A stretch of DNA of 64,000 nt from Rutstroemia sp. NJR-2017a BVV2 (GCA_002946415.1 NJPS01000054.1:186001-250000); one strand, 5' to 3'; counted from the stretch's first letter, positions 1 through 13,645 are shown. Numbers and translations: made by a program. The notes: generated from the sequence alone by a model not told the origin.

Positions 1-901
1 GTCGGTGACCTTCGCGCGTATGGTAGACGGGGAATCCAGCCTCGCGACAGGAGTTGAGCAGTTCCTGTACTTTGGGTACGATGTCAAGGATCGGTTGGTT
101 GTCGATGCCTTGCTGTGCCAAGTAACCCTGATTTGTTGCAACTATGAATGGGTTAGCAGGCATGCCTGATTTTAGAAAGTTGTGGTGTTTCAAGCTAAAT
201 GGGGATTCCTTTCAACCGCAAAAGTGAATTCCAGATGCTTTTATGTATTGAGCCTTCGCAAGTCTTGTTGGATGAACCAAGGTGCAAAGTTGGCTTGAGC
301 AAACAGAAGCAACAGAGTGCGGAGAAAGCACCACGAAAGTTGAAGCTTACTGAGCCTTTACCAGCAAGTTTCAGTAAGAAAGCAGTGAGCCAGACTTACA
401 ATCCTTTTGCATGTCGACAATCACCAATGCAGTTGTTGACTTGTCCAGAGAACTGTCATGGGGCCAATTGTAGGGACGAGCAGAAACCTGGCCGTCATCG
501 AGAGATACTGCGTCGCTAATGGTCGAGGTCTCCATATCTGGCGTATATTCCGAGCCAGTGGTGATGACCTCCGGTGCCGGCATGCTGAAGAACTGCTGGT
601 GAGATGAAACTGAAATTGGGCGTGGTTGTTTGCGGTGGAAGAGGAAATTCGAAAGAAATGAAAGTGAAGATCTCCGCTTGCTGGGCTTGTTCACAGCTTT
701 GGCCTGCAGTTCAAATTTTATGTCATCAATTTCGTCATATAGATAACCCTTATCTCTAACGGAGGGGTCCTCGCTGTGATTCGTGTAGATTATGGAGAGC
801 TTTTGGTGGTTGTCATTCATCGGAGGTGTGTTGGCATTGATTTCAGCATTTGAGGTTTTGAGGATGTGTTGGTAAACACTAGGGTCATTTGGTCCTTCCA
901 T
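1..901 (-). CDS. Isochorismatase-family cysteine hydrolase, 5' part (runs off the window)
   Basis: The 5' part of a gene that leaves the window at base 1. Exon 1 is 901-400 and exon 2 is 141-1; the intron 399-142 opens GTAAGT and closes ATAG. Splicing joins the family core VDMQKDF to a second block reading ATNQGYLAQQG and then PILDIVPKVQELL and AGFPVYHTREGH. This is the strand-1/helix-1/strand-2 pattern of isochorismatase-like amidohydrolases; the Asp of VDMQKD is the usual catalytic acid, while the lysine and cysteine of the triad lie outside the window. About 150 low-complexity residues precede the domain, including a basic serine-rich patch, which is unusual for these normally compact enzymes of about 200 residues. 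I start at 901; an in-frame ATG at 952 is the alternative. Substrate is unknown: ureidoacrylate-, biuret- or nicotinamidase-like relatives share this core. Confidence 0.8.
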
Positions 902-3090
902 CTTGAGAATATTTGGAAATGGCGACAACCAAACAAGTCGCCTGAGCAACAAATCTGTAAGAACAATTGGCTATAGAAAGAGCTACCTTGAGCGATAGGT
1001 TATTCACCAACAAGGTAACGAAACTTTACAGCTTATAAGTGAATGTGAATATGAATACGGAGATGCATATGCTTATGAGAGCACCCACTTGTAGGTTTAC
1101 ATTCTCTATGTTTTAAGCAGCTGATATCAAGCAGCCAAGAATAGCTCGTGTAGTGGTAGTATGAAGGAGGCGTATAACCCCATCATATTGCGGGGGACCA
1201 TGGCATGAGTCTTTCAGTGAAGCAATCATCTATGACGGTCCACTGCAGGCCAGAGTCACGACCGCATTCGGTGAGCTTGCCTATGACTTCCACTGAAGTC
1301 GACAGGTACCAGGAACGTCCTGTATCACTCGAGACAAGCATACAAGTCGGTCGTTGTTTGGTGAGATCATGCACAAGTCTGCGGACCACAATCCGGGGTA
1401 GCACATGCGGAAATCTTGCAGTTTCTGGAAGGGGGTGCCATTGGGTTGAATTTTCCGTGCGACGTACTGTAGATCAGTGAGACAAGTCCAGGAAATCGGA
1501 TTATTATGTTTGGAATCCAGCATTGGAGGAGAAGCTCAGCATCCTGGGCGGTGTGCAGCTTCCCGTCGGTCGCACTTTATACCTAATGGAAAAGAAAAAA
1601 GGCGCTGGACCTTGCGCATGTGGATGTCCGACGGAAGAAATGTTTGCTGAAAGAAGTGCTTTTCTTTTTCCTCCCCGCGGCGAAGAACATGTGGGGCCGA
1701 GAGATATCATCAATAGTTGCAAAGACCTGAGTACCGTGGACAGAAGATTTCCTGCTGGTGGCTTGGGGCGAACATGTACTGAATCCCTCGTTTCGAAGCT
1801 GATCTGAATATCGACTGGACTCCTTGGCACTTGCCTCGACGATTGAGGAGAGAGCCTCCAAGCCTTGCACGCCCACGAGCGTATTGTTCTGGTTCGTGTT
1901 CGTTTTGATGCCGATGTTCATGAGACTCGGCCTTCATCGGTCGGGCATATATGCACCGTCCCTCTCGATGGTTTGAAAACAATCAATACTTTACCCTCGT
2001 ACTACCTTTTTCTATCATATTCCTGAACTTTATCATATTCTTTGTATGCCGAAGGAGAGACAGGAAGGCAGCTCCCCTCGATCTTTAAATGGGCTGTGGC
2101 GTCGTACATAACACAAGACCACGTTATTGCTGCTCTGCGGTGCACTCTTGGGGCGTTCTTGGAAGATTTGGAGGCGGCCGCGGAGGGCATCCGATTTGTG
2201 AAGGATAATATTAACCAAGATGCTGGGCCACCATATATGCAAGCAACGTGAGGAGAAACGTAATGAGGAACGCCTCGATGAGCAACCGAAACTCACTCTA
2301 ACCCGGCGAACAGACAAAGATAGAGAGATATGTATACAAGATATTTGTGAATGAATGCACCAATGGTTGATATGGTTGGTGTAGTTGAGAGATGGTAGAG
2401 ATTGGAACGGCGACTGATAAGCCTAAAATATTTTAGTTTTACTTTGCCCATTCCCCAATCAGCGCTCGACTGGGCTATCCAACCCCTGAAGAGCCACCCA
2501 TGATTGCCGATATCTCATCAGCCAAGGAATCGTCCCCGAAGCCGTCGATCTCCACACAGTACCCTTCCCTTCATCCACATTTCTCCGACCACCAAGACAA
2601 ACTTGTAGAGGGCGATAATGATACAAACATGCTTTCGTCCACGAGCAAGCCTGTGCTCCCGGTCGTGGCTGCGATAAACACATCAGTTCCCGAACACAAT
2701 GACAGCATGAAAAGGATGAATTGTTTCCTCGAACCACTTCAGGCCTCAGCCTTTGATCTCCCACTAACAATCAGTACCTTACCTTCCGGATGTGATGTGA
2801 TGGACGGCAAGTGAAGTCTAAACTAGGATGGCACAATGGCCCTTGATACGTATGGCCATCTTCAGTGTTGCATATGGCATATTCACTTGCATCCTTTAGT
2901 AGGACCTTTACCCGTCAATGACCACCCCGATAAGGTAGGGATCTTTTATGGTTGCTCGAACTTATGCTCTAGAAGCTTTTTATAAATACTTTGGTGGTAT
3001 CCCAGATCGTCTGTGTCTTCATTCCCTAACCTACAGTACCAGCAGTTGCATCCAAAACCTGTGGTCGTTGATTGAGTATATTGTCTTATC
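902..3090. other. Intergenic region, no supported gene
   Basis: About 2.2 kb between divergently transcribed genes. Several open frames of 60-110 codons overlap on both strands (around 1183-1523, 1523-1982 and 2002-2317), but none joins to another with convincing splice sites or shows a domain I recognise. The last few hundred bases are the promoter and leader of the permease: TTTATAAATA near 2980 is a reasonable TATA-like element about 110 bp before its ATG. Confidence 0.5.
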
Positions 3091-5170
3091 ATGAACGAAG
3101 ACGCCGGGAAAGTCTTTTCCCACGATGTGGCTGAAGATAATGCATTGGAGACGATGGGTTATCGCCCTGGTATGTTCGGATTCCCATTGATCTTCCCACT
3201 GCAGTGCATTGCAGATACCGAAAACCTATTCTATGGAATCCTCGGGCCTGAGTAGAACGTCTACTGATTCGCGCAGAACTCAAACGTTCTTTCGGTTTAC
3301 TGGGAATGATTGGCTTCTCATTCTCTATTGTTACCAGGTACGTTTCCATTTCCCAATACCGGCCTTGATCTGCAACAGAAAAACGTGGTAAGATGGGACT
3401 CTAACGGGAGCTTGCAGCTGGAGTGCCCTCGGTGGAGTTCTTGTTACAGGTGTCAATGCTGGAGGACCACCGGTAGTGAGTAACCCTTCATCTGAAAGTG
3501 TTAAATTCCCCTATCAGTCGATTATGAAGCTTCGAAATACGACATGAGCATCATGAATGTTCCACCACGTCTGAGACATCTCCTTGTCAAGCATGACATG
3601 ACTTAGTTGATCTGGCCCCGACATCGCTAACCTAGGTCACATCTAGATGATCTGGGGTTGGGTTGGCATCAGCTGCGTGTCCCTTTGCGTAGTGTATTCG
3701 ATGGCGGAAATGTGTTCAGAATATCCCGTGGCCGGTGGACAATACTCATGGGTCTACATACTGTCGCCGAAAAGCATCCGAAGGCAGTTCTCATATCTGA
3801 CAGGATGGTTTATGATCATAGGTCAGTGACACTGCAGACGATCTCATGATGGCAATTGCTAATGCTGTGCTGTGCAGGGATACTTGCGATGGGAGCCACG
3901 AATAGCTTCATTGGGGCGAATTTCATACTCGGGCAGGCCAATCTCGTCAACCCAACTTACGAAATCCAACGGTGGCATACCGTCCTTGTCGCCTACGCGA
4001 TAACCCTGCTGGCCACGTTCATCAACTTGTGGGGATCAAGGATCTTAGACAAAGTCTCCAAGGCAGCACTGATCTTCAACATCGTCTCATTTATTGTGAC
4101 CATTGTAACCATCCTTGCATGCAACACCAACAAACAGTCAGCTTCCTTTGTCTTCAAAGATTTCCAGAACTTTACTGGCTTTGGTACCGCGATGGCTGGG
4201 ATCATTGGCATACTACAACCGGCTTTCGGCATGTGTTGTTGTAAGTATCACCATTCTTGAACCACCTTCCACCAACGGTCTAACGTTCGCTTCAGACGAT
4301 GCACCATCACACATGACAGAGGAGCTGAAGGACGCGAGTAAAGAGGCTCCTCGTGCCATGGTACTATCCGTCTACATCGGCGCCATTACTGGTTTCATCT
4401 TCCTGATCGCCGTTTGCTTTTGCGTCGGAGATATTGACGAGGTTGCAAATACTGCCACCTTGGTACCACTCATCCAGATCTACTTCGACTCGACCAATAG
4501 CAACGTTGGGACGTGTTTCCTTGCATCTATGATCGTCATCATCAACGTTGGATCGGCCAATGCCCTGCTCGCGGAAGGCTCCCGGTCTCTTTACGCCTTC
4601 GCACGAGACCGCGGTCTGCCGTTTTCCTCTCAGATAAGCAAGGTGAGCTCGAAACACAAAGTCCCGGTCGTTGCAATTCTCCTCGGTGCTATCGTTCAAA
4701 TGGCGTTCAACAGTATCTATTTTGGTACTGTCACTGGGTTCAACACCGTCATTGCGATTGCCACGGAAGGATTCTACCTTTCCTACGCCATGCCGCTTCT
4801 CGTTCGATTGATATCATATTTCAACGGCAGTCATCGACAACTGACCGGGCCCTGGGCGATGAAACCCTTGGTTTCATTGCTCGTCAATGGCGTAGGACTC
4901 GCCTACCTTCTCTTCGCATGCATCACATTCAACTTCCCATCAGTGTCTCCCGTTACTAGCGAGAATATGAACTACACATCCGCCGCCATCGGAGTGATCA
5001 TGTTTGTGGCAGCAGTGACATGGTTCACAACGGCCAGAAAACGATTCTCCGGCCCGGAGATCGAGGTGGTTGTCCACGGTCTTGCGGAACCAGGAGCAGA
5101 AGCAGGGGTGGGAGAACGTGTTGAGAGTAGCAACTCCGACGAAACACGTGCGGAAAAGAAACATGGATGA
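3091..5170 (+). CDS. APC-superfamily amino acid / GABA-type permease
   Basis: Plasma-membrane amino acid/polyamine/choline permease of the fungal ACT family (UGA4/HNM1-like). Six exons: 3091-3169, 3277-3337, 3418-3475, 3647-3821, 3878-4240 and 4296-5170, giving 536 residues, normal for the family. All five introns are GT-AG and keep frame. The protein starts with a short acidic cytoplasmic tail, then ELKRSFGLLGMIGFSFSIVT, the conserved entry into helix 1. AEMCSEYPVAGGQYSW, the substrate/gating region of this family, follows, then about twelve hydrophobic segments. The loop with DAPSHMTEELKDASKEAPRA is highly characteristic. The C-terminus is an acidic/basic soluble tail. Proton-coupled uptake of GABA, choline or a related amino compound is family knowledge; the exact substrate cannot be read from sequence. 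No neighbouring gene suggests a dedicated pathway. Confidence 0.93.
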
Positions 5171-7505
5171 AAGACAGAAGCGCATTCAGTCCAAGCTGGA
5201 AAAATGTCTTCGTGATGAGTGATGAATAAATTGTGTAGCATGAAATAACGAACTATCTCCGATGTTTAATGTAGACGAAAATAGAAACTTCTCAATAACG
5301 CCGCATTTGACTGAAACAAAAGTGCGCGATCTACCGTGCGAATCTCCCATGTTCAGGGATTCCTGAAGTGGGATGTGCTGACGATAAATAGATAGACAGA
5401 TACGAAATAGATAGAGATTAAATGGATTTCCCGAGGTACCAACCGAGGCGAAGGAAACGATCATATCTCAAGAGGGCGATTTCTTTGAAGTGGCTGGTAA
5501 AGATATATCTTCACCGACATCTCAGCTGCGACACGAGGGTCAAGAGAGTCAGCCAGTCAATCATTCAGTCGGCTGCGATACTTATGACCTAGTCACCACC
5601 TGGTAGGTGTTGTTATAGTATGATCGAGGGGCTGGCTGTTGCTCTCTCTTCTTTCTTTCTCTCTCTCGCTCTCTCTCTCCTTACCCTTGCATGCGTAACA
5701 ATTAGTGAACTATCCTCTAAACAAAATAACATCATGCGGTACCTTACCTCCTTGTACAGCGCAGCGAGAAAGCATCAGGTGAAAGCGAAAGCGTAAGGGT
5801 ATGTGTGGCTCGAGATGACCAGGTGTGTATGTATGTACAAGCACAGCACAGCACAGCACGGCGTGCAATGCAAGGAATAAAATGCGAACTGTACATGAGC
5901 AGCGCATTAACCAGGGGATTCCGCGCTGCCTTCCTTTAAGATTGGCTTTCGCACGTCAATGCTTTCGAGCCGGTGAAGCAGCGCGCGCGATGGCCTTGGT
6001 CCCATTCCCACATTAATTGCTTCTCTTGCATGCTGTAGAAAATTCCACCCCGCTGGAGTATTTCGGGTAGGAAGTGAGGGTGGTACGAAGTATATATGAT
6101 ATGTGAGGTATGTTCGTGGCTTGCTGAGAAAGAGTTCTCCGTTCTTCATCTGTCACTGCCGTGCGGAGAGGCACATCACACATCATGTGCACATCCTTCG
6201 TACATATAGAGTGGAGAATGGATCTGTCGTAGTCGCTCTCGCAGGTCATGATTGAACGCAGGAGCAATAACCAAAGCAAACCACAAATTCACGTGCCTTA
6301 TGGAGAGGGGCTGGTGCTGCATCAGCTTTTGTATGGCCGAAAGATATGCAACACACAGAATGAAAATGGGTATGGGCATAGACATAGGCAATGAGAAATG
6401 GGAATGGCAGTGAATGGGCACGCAGGGATCCATCAAGAGCAGCGGCTTTCATTCGACGAGATGGACTCAAGCCTTAGAAGTTGAGATGTGCCTTGACGCC
6501 TTTCCCGTTTTGATGCAATTCCTGGTCGGCCATCCATCCATCATCCCTCGTCCATCGTCCATCGTCCATCCGCCCATCCATCTTCTTCCCCGACTTCTTC
6601 CATTCGCAGAGTTCAGGAGGTTGTCACCCTTCCATTCGCCTTTCCCGCCATTCCAGGACCTGGATCACACCCAACTACCAACTCCCAACTCCCACCTCCC
6701 AACTGCCAACTGCCACCGTACACCACGACAACCCTTGAACCCTCACAAGGTACAGTATTCTCTTTTCTCGATAATTTGATTCACCGACCATTCGTTCTTC
6801 TTTCTTTTCTCTTAAATAATTAAATCGACCAAACACGACGAGACAACTAGCTGCAACTACAACGACGACGCTCATAAACAATTCGACTATTTTCCTTTCC
6901 AATAAACTTCGTCTATTTCGTCTTCCATTCTTCCATTCCCCGGCCGACAAATCTTGACCTCACTCCAGTCGACTAGCTTGGCAGTATCGACCCATCAACC
7001 ACACCAACTGGGACGACCATAAACAAATACATTCGATCATTCAATCACATTCGACGACCAGAGACCGCAACTTTGACCGACAACCACGACAACCACGACG
7101 ACATTGCCAGCAGTGTTAGAGTATTCTTTTTTTCATATTACGACTTCAATTTACCGCGCCTACTTTTAATCATTCTATTTTAAGTTTGCTTTTGAGGGGA
7201 GAGGGAAAAGGAGAATTTCACGACGCATTACGATTACAATACGAAAGACCATCAAACTTCACTTCTGAACCCGCCATCGACTTGACCGCACTTTTTGGGG
7301 GCCCTCATTTTCAGATTAATTTTTTTGCGACCAGTAACGACCTACGAGCACATCTCACAAACACTATTCGACCATTCTTCTGCCATTGTTTACCATCAGC
7401 AACAACAACATTCAAAGTTGCGGGAACGGATGTTAGCGCGACGCAACACACCGGCTTCAAGACAAGACGAATTTTAGGAAAATCACCAGCACAAGATAAC
7501 CGCAG
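5171..7505. other. Intergenic region and long leader of the NudE gene
   Basis: No gene supported. It holds a CT-microsatellite (about 5640-5690), a short CACAG-type repeat (about 5842-5862), and from about 6530 onward a pyrimidine- and CA-rich stretch with runs built on CCAACTCCC (about 6665-6710), typical of promoters and 5' leaders of constitutive fungal genes. Short upstream ATGs occur in it. I see no RNA gene. Confidence 0.55.
5638..5692. repeat. CT-rich microsatellite
   Basis: Imperfect CTCT/TTCT run with tracts such as CTTTCTTTCTCTCTCTCGC. Simple-sequence DNA 3' of the permease; no function is implied. Confidence 0.8.
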
Positions 7506-9358
7506 ATGTCGGAACCACCGTCTTCGCCTCCTCTGGATCCGGTAGATGCGATCGCATACTACAAACAACAGTATGAGGCGCTGGAGGCGGAATTAGCAGA
7601 GTTTCAGGCGAGTTCGCAAGAGCTGGAGGCGGAGTTAGAGAAAGATGTAGAGGCCGCAGAGCGAAGGGAACGATTATTGCAAGAGAAGGTGGAATCTCTG
7701 GGGTTCGAGGTAGACGAGTGGAAGGTATGTTATCATGGTGGAGCTTTTGAATGAGGGGGATTTTGGCTGACCCGTGCATTTCTTCACAGACCAAATACAA
7801 GCAGTCGAAAAATGAAGCAAACGCTGCGCAAAACGCTTTGCAGAAAGAGATTACGGAATTACGAGATGCGAACCGGACGATGCAACTGCAGCTGCGCGAC
7901 ATCGAAGTACAAAATGACGATATTGAGAGACAGGCGCGAAATACCTTTTCCTCTTTAGAAGACGTTGAGTCAAAATACAACATGTCTATTGAGCGAGGGG
8001 TCATGATGGAAGAGGAAATTAAGATCGGCGAAAAGGAAAGAGAGACATTGCGCATCGAAACACAACGGTTGCGCGATGAGCTGTCGGATCTCAAAGTTGA
8101 GGCGGAAATCATGCAAGACAAACTACGAAAAAGACAATATCCAACCATCTCGACCGATCTCACCGATCTTACCGCCCCAAATTCACCTTCTTTCGATGGC
8201 TCTCCGCGATCTGGGGCATCATCCCCACTCATCACCACCCCGCCAGATACCAAGTCTGTGTCTACGAATGACACTATTTCGGAAACTCCCACTCCTCCAT
8301 CGCCGCCGATGTCAGAGGCATCGTCTTCTGCAAGGGCTATTCTGAAAACACCCGTAAACCTACCTAGGAGCAAGTTAAAGTTGCCAACGGCGAACTCAAG
8401 TGCAACGCCCAAGCCTTCAGGCGCTCGATATGCGTCTGGGACCATTCGAAGCTCGCAAGGAGCAACACCGAATGCCAACAACAGTAGCTCACGAATGCGA
8501 AATGCGACACCAGCCGTCATACGCCAAACAAGACAAAAGGCTCCTCCTACACGCGGTCTACCAAACTCTACCTCCCTCACACACATTCGAAGTCTGACGG
8601 CGCAGATGCAGAGGCTAGAGAAGAAGGTACAATCTGTAAGATCGAAACTACCGGCTCCTGTCACAACTCCACCACGCCCATCTCCAAGGACTTTATCTGC
8701 TATGGGTGGGTCTTACATGCCATCCAGCGTCACAATGAGAAATCGGAAACGCACAACTGGAAGCACAGCAAGTGCAAGCACTACATCATCTATGACTGGA
8801 GATGACTCATCGTCCAGCAAACATATCCCAAGATTATCAACGTCAGGAATTAGCCGACTTTCCTTTGGGGCTGTAGCAAATCGCGACGGAAACGACAGCC
8901 GATCGAGCAGCCAAACGAGCGGGAACACATTCGAGCGGCCTCCAAGTCGATCGGCAGCCTCGCGCCCCGGCGCACGAACCCCTATGGGCCATTATTCACA
9001 GTCACAAATTGCCGATGCGAGACGAGCCATGTCGAGCATGGGCGGAAGCTATGCAGACAGACACGGCGAAGGGCGCCACACCCATTCTCAAAGCGTATCG
9101 TACATCGGCCTCGACGAAAACAAAGCGCTCGATTTCTCCACCCCTACCCGCAGAGGCACGCTCAGCGGCGACGGCAGCACCGGCATTCCCACCCCCTCAG
9201 GCCTCCCCCGACGAAAAAGCGGCGGCACTTCCCTCTCCACTCCTTACGGTCTTCACAGGAGAACAAGCACAAGCCATGGGTTCCGAGCAGGCGAAGATCC
9301 ATCCTCGAGACCGGCTACCCGACCGAGGAGGTTGAGTGGGGTGGGAGAATGTTATTGA
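7506..9358 (+). CDS. nde1: Nuclear distribution protein NudE homologue (dynein/LIS1 partner)
   Basis: NudE/RO11-type protein, which links LIS1 and cytoplasmic dynein and is needed for nuclear migration along microtubules. Exons 7506-7724 and 7790-9358 (intron GTATGT...ACAG, 65 nt) give 595 residues. Residues about 10-190 form an almost uninterrupted charged coiled coil, starting [20 protein letters not shown] and including [20 protein letters not shown] and [16 protein letters not shown], the diagnostic NudE segment. The rest is low-complexity Ser/Thr/Pro-rich sequence with scattered SP/TP sites, typical of the phosphorylated C-terminal half of fungal NudE. The ATG is the first after a long pyrimidine-rich leader and opens directly into the conserved domain. 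Length agrees with fungal family members (about 550-650). Confidence 0.92.
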
Positions 9359-10614
9359 TTTGCCTATTCGATTCTGTGATACTTTCTTCTTTTCTTCGAC
9401 TTGTATACAGTAGATTGGCTTGCGTGCTTGCTGGCTTGTTATGTCAGGGACAGTTATTTTTTGGGCTTCCTCCCCTCACCTTCCTACCTTGTGTGTGCTG
9501 AATAAACCTGCTTTCCAAGGAGTGAGTGTTGGTTGGTTCTTTTTTTGGGTCGTCGGCTTCTGGTGCTTGGCTTGCTTGCATAGGACATGGCGTGTGGCAT
9601 GGTGTGGCATGGCATGGAAACATGGAGTTTGTCGTTTGCTGTTGATACAAATTATTGCTTTTTTTGGCGGCATAGCCGGATGGATTCGGTGTAGGCTAGG
9701 GGGGCAATATCATATGGGAGGGAATCGGACAAGGGGAAATTTTACACAGTGTTGAAAATTTTAAGATTCGAGTGACTTGCATGCTTGTGTGCTTGCGTGG
9801 TTGGTTGGGATACCTGGTTGAACTACTTTACTTATGCTTTTTTTATTTGGGAGGTTGGCTCTTACACCTGTCGGGGTGGAGTGGATGGGGGGGGTTTACT
9901 TTCTTTGAGGATTTTTCTTTTGTTTTGCTTTGGTTTGGGTTTGTAGATACTGTGAGGGAGGGGGCTTTCGTTTGTTTTGTGGGGAGGGAGTGGAATGAGC
10001 AGGATGAGATGTGATGAGATGAGCTGGATGGCATAGGATGGGATGGAATGAGCTGGATAGATACGAGAGTGCGATGATACCGAGACCGAATAGACCGGCA
10101 ATGGCAAAGGTTATATGAAAGATGGATGAAGATGCGGAAAATCAAGACTGGGATAAGGGAAGGGGGAGGAAGAGTTAGCTGTAGTGAGTGGAATCGAAAT
10201 GGAATGATGATTATGATGATTTGCATTGCATTGCATTTGAAGGTTGAAGTTGTGATGAATGTGAATGTGTAAATGTGGTGTGGTGGGATGTAAGGTGATA
10301 GGGTAGAGGGGAAAGGAAAAGAGGGGAGGATATAAGCGAAAAAGGAAATCAACATCGTTTTGGATATACCGTCCTCGAGGTTCGACTCCTGCTTTCTCTG
10401 GGGATTATGGACACTAAGATTTTTAGATAAGAACCCGATTCTTCCATCAGACCTCAGTTGCAACACTTCGAAACTATACTGTGCCGAGGATATTCGCTTT
10501 CCCTGTGATGAAGCTGTAAATGAGGAGGGTAGGAAGAAAGGAGGGGAAGAGGAGAGAAGAGAGGAGAGGGGGAGGAGAGAGGGAGGAGGGCCTCACTATA
10601 TATATGTGTGCGGG

Positions 10615-10750
10615 TTAAGTAGGTAGGTAGGTAAGTAGGTGCTTAGGAAGGATATCGGCTAGGGCTGTGTGGTTGGCTTGGGATATGGATGGGATGGGGA
10701 GGAATGGGACGGAATGGACGAGTGTGGGTGGGTAGGTAGGTAGGTAGGAG
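10615..10750. repeat. (TAGG)n microsatellite patches
   Basis: Two short runs of TAGG units, about 10618-10640 and about 10728-10748, separated by G-rich DNA containing GGGATGGGGAGGAATGGGAC. Simple repeats only; too few units and the wrong unit to be telomeric. Confidence 0.75.
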
Positions 10751-13249
10751 AAAGAAAGGTATATACTTAGAGTATAATTATCTTGGATACTGTATTTACA
10801 GGATAGAAGCAGTATGTCTTATTATATCACAGTGCCTATATATACAGCTTTCTAGTCTGATGGCGGGCAGGCGAAGGAAGGGAAGGGGGAAGAGAGAGAG
10901 AGAGGGAGATTTAAGTATACCTACACATATAGCTTGCTATTTCCGATGACGTGTAGGCTAAGAGAAGGGGAACAGAAAGATATTGAGGCTGGTACATAGG
11001 TAGGCAGGCAGATAGGTATTTAATGAAAAGAAGTATCTCTCATATAATGGATAGTTAGAGGGGCTCTTTAGTTCATTTGGTGGGATGCATTATTCATCTG
11101 ATCTGGATGCTGTTGTTGTGCAGGAATCAATAGACCGCCCTGGATGGGATAAATAGAAGCAAGCCTCCGGATCTTCCCTACCGTTGATACGATAGAGTTT
11201 CCCCATCTTCATCCCATCCCACATCCATACCGCATCCCACATCGTTGGGGAAGATCTTGCAGTAGTGTATATGTATGATTGATTGCAGCGGATGTAGGTC
11301 TGTGGAAAATAGAGTGGTAGTGGTAATAGTATTAGTACGATATTAGTAGTCCAGGAGAAACTATAGTAGAGCTGACTAAGGCTGGATGGACCTAGGTTAT
11401 GAAGGATGGACGGAAGGAAAGAAGGTTCGGGGATTAGGCTGGGCGGAACCCGAGCTGAGTGAGGAGGATGACGATGATGAGTAGGGGTCAGCTTACTCAG
11501 TTGCTGGGCAAGGTGTTATTAGGTTATGTGGAAGTGTACAATTAGGCAGCCTGGTGTATTGTACGAAGTAGGAGTGTCAATCATAGCAGGCAGGATTTCC
11601 TGGTAAGGGAGAGATGGACAGAGGAAGGGGAAATACGCTCGGTGATGTTTGATGTGTGAAGTAAGTGTCCATTGCACGGATGTCCGATGGGGTACGTATT
11701 TCTACCCGTCGGTATTCGCTTCGATGAAGCGCGACGGATAGATGCGAGGTACGAGGGAGTTGTTGCTCGGGCATAGCCAGGGAGGGAGGGAGCTGGTTGT
11801 TGTAACTTATTGTTATGCTATTGCTATGCTATTCTGGGACGGGAGAATCGAATCGAGTTGAGGGAGCTGTGTAGAGTAGAATCGCAAGAATAAACGTTGC
11901 GACAGTACACCTCCATACTTTCTCGGCGACGGCTACGTACGTGGTGGAAGTGGAAGAGGAGAAATAGGAATTCAATAGACCCTTGCTGATCGACCGGGAC
12001 CGGGTAAATAATTCATTGCGAAATTCCAGCAAAAGCCTTTGGGGGACCTTTTTATTTGGAAAGCGTGGGAACAAAGCTGGAAAATAAGAAGCTGGGGCTC
12101 ACCAATTTTGTGGTCGTTGGGAATCGCGCTTACTTAATAGGGTTTGGCGTCGGGTTTGGTAGGGGTAAGGTTGAATGTGTGGTTGAGGGATCGATCTGCT
12201 GCCGTTTGGAGATGGTCATGGCGATGTTTGGGTTTGGCGCGGTGGTCGTGTGGAAATGCTGAGTGTTGGATAGCGTCTCTCTCGCAAAGGGATGAAGAGA
12301 CTAGGCGACGACAGGGTGAATTTGTATGAAGTGCGAAGGGATGGGAAGGGAAGGGAAGGGCAGATAACCCACCAGACACCGGACAGCATTACTACGGATA
12401 TCTTCCCCGTGATATTCTCTTCCTTCTCCAAGCTTCACCCTTCACGGCAACAGTGTTGACTTTGAGGTGTGTCTCTTTTAATCCCAAATTAGTACATCGG
12501 CGGTGATTACACTTTATTTGTTCCCCCTTTCTCTGCCTCGTCTCGTCGGCAATCGATAAATTGATATATCTTCCCCTCCCTTTGGCCGACTGATCTCGGA
12601 TTCTTCTTCTGCCTCTGCCTCTGCCTCTATCTCTGTCTCTTCTTTCGTCTGATTCCTGCATCTCATTTCTCCCTCTGCACACTCTTTCTGCTTCGTAGCC
12701 TACGGTACGTGTGTCCTGTGTTCCAACATCAAAAACTTCATATTGAGCAAGGTACGGCATCGTCACCCTCCACCCACCTCCCGCCCAAAGTCCCCTCGCT
12801 CTCGCCAATCCACCAACCCACCAACCCACCAAAGTGGTCCGCACCCACATCTAACATCCACCCAGACAGATACTTCGCACTTCGTACACACACCCACGAC
12901 ACCTCACCCCAGACCCCTACCCTCTTGTAAAATCCTACAGGAAACGCTACGGATTACGGATTCCGATCTATCTACGGAACAGGAAATAGCCTCGTTTCTC
13001 CAAATCTTTTTTCCTTGAAACTTTGAAGCTTTAATAGATCTTCCCCCCGGTTGTTGAGATTGAGACCGACCAAAGGCACTCGGTGGCTTAAGCTCTAGCA
13101 ACGAGAAGTACCGAAGTAAGTTTTAAAACCTCACATATCCCCTCCGCCCTCCCTCCCTCATCCCCTCGTCCCCTCGCCCCAAATTCCAAAGCTCCTACCT
13201 ACTTTTCGTACTCGGACATCGATTCCATCTCTACTTATACCATCTCCTT

Positions 13250-13345
13250 CCCATTCTTGCCTCAACCCTCCCATTCTTGCCTCAACCCTCCCTCTTTCCC
13301 TCCAATCTCATCTCATCTCATCCCATCTCACCTCACCTCACATCT
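13250..13345. repeat. Short tandem repeats in the ACC leader
   Basis: An 18-bp unit, CCCATTCTTGCCTCAACC, is directly duplicated near 13252-13290, followed by degenerate TCTCATCTCATCCCATC units. Pyrimidine-rich leader DNA of the ACC gene. Confidence 0.7.
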
Positions 13346-13645
13346 CACACATCAGGCATCTATAGTACAGTGCATTAGACTCATTTCCCGAGTACCTATA
13401 GACTACGAGGAAAAAGGTCCGGGCAAATAAATCTGTACAGTGAGGGCTGTATTACTTCAATCCCGCCAAAACGAACATTCGCCATTTTCTCGGCTGGAGT
13501 CAACCACCAGCTTTCCATCCTTCTACCTCCATTCCCCGGATTTCAATCCATTTACTGGCGACAATCTCTTCTTTGCTCGTCACCTACGAGCCGGATTTCA
13601 CATTTAAATTCGCAGACCTCAACAATCTCTTCCCCCTCAGCAACC

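Larger units (their letters stand above)
9359..13645. other. 4.3-kb intergenic region and long ACC leader
   Basis: No protein or RNA gene supported. The first half, to about 11.5 kb, is G-rich on the plus strand, with (TAGG)n and GGGATGGAATG-type repeats, so the minus strand has long but compositionally driven open frames. From about 12.4 to 13.64 kb the strand becomes pyrimidine-rich (TGCCTC, TCATCTCATC, CCTCAACCCTC repeats), as expected of promoter and leader DNA for acetyl-CoA carboxylase. Short upstream reading frames are present in that leader. Confidence 0.55.

Noticed and set aside
1183..2317. Overlapping open frames of 60-110 codons on both strands
   Set aside because: No recognised domain, no consistent splice chain, and frames on opposite strands compete for the same DNA.
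10370..10400. GAGGTTCGACTCCTGC resembles a tRNA T-loop
   Set aside because: The flanking bases do not pair into a T stem and there is no acceptor or anticodon arm around it.
9843..10466. 207-codon minus-strand frame
   Set aside because: Low-complexity Ser/Pro/His composition caused by G-rich simple sequence on the plus strand.
10615..10750. TAGG repeats as telomere-like sequence
   Set aside because: Wrong unit for a filamentous fungus (TTAGGG), only a few copies, and internal to ordinary genes.
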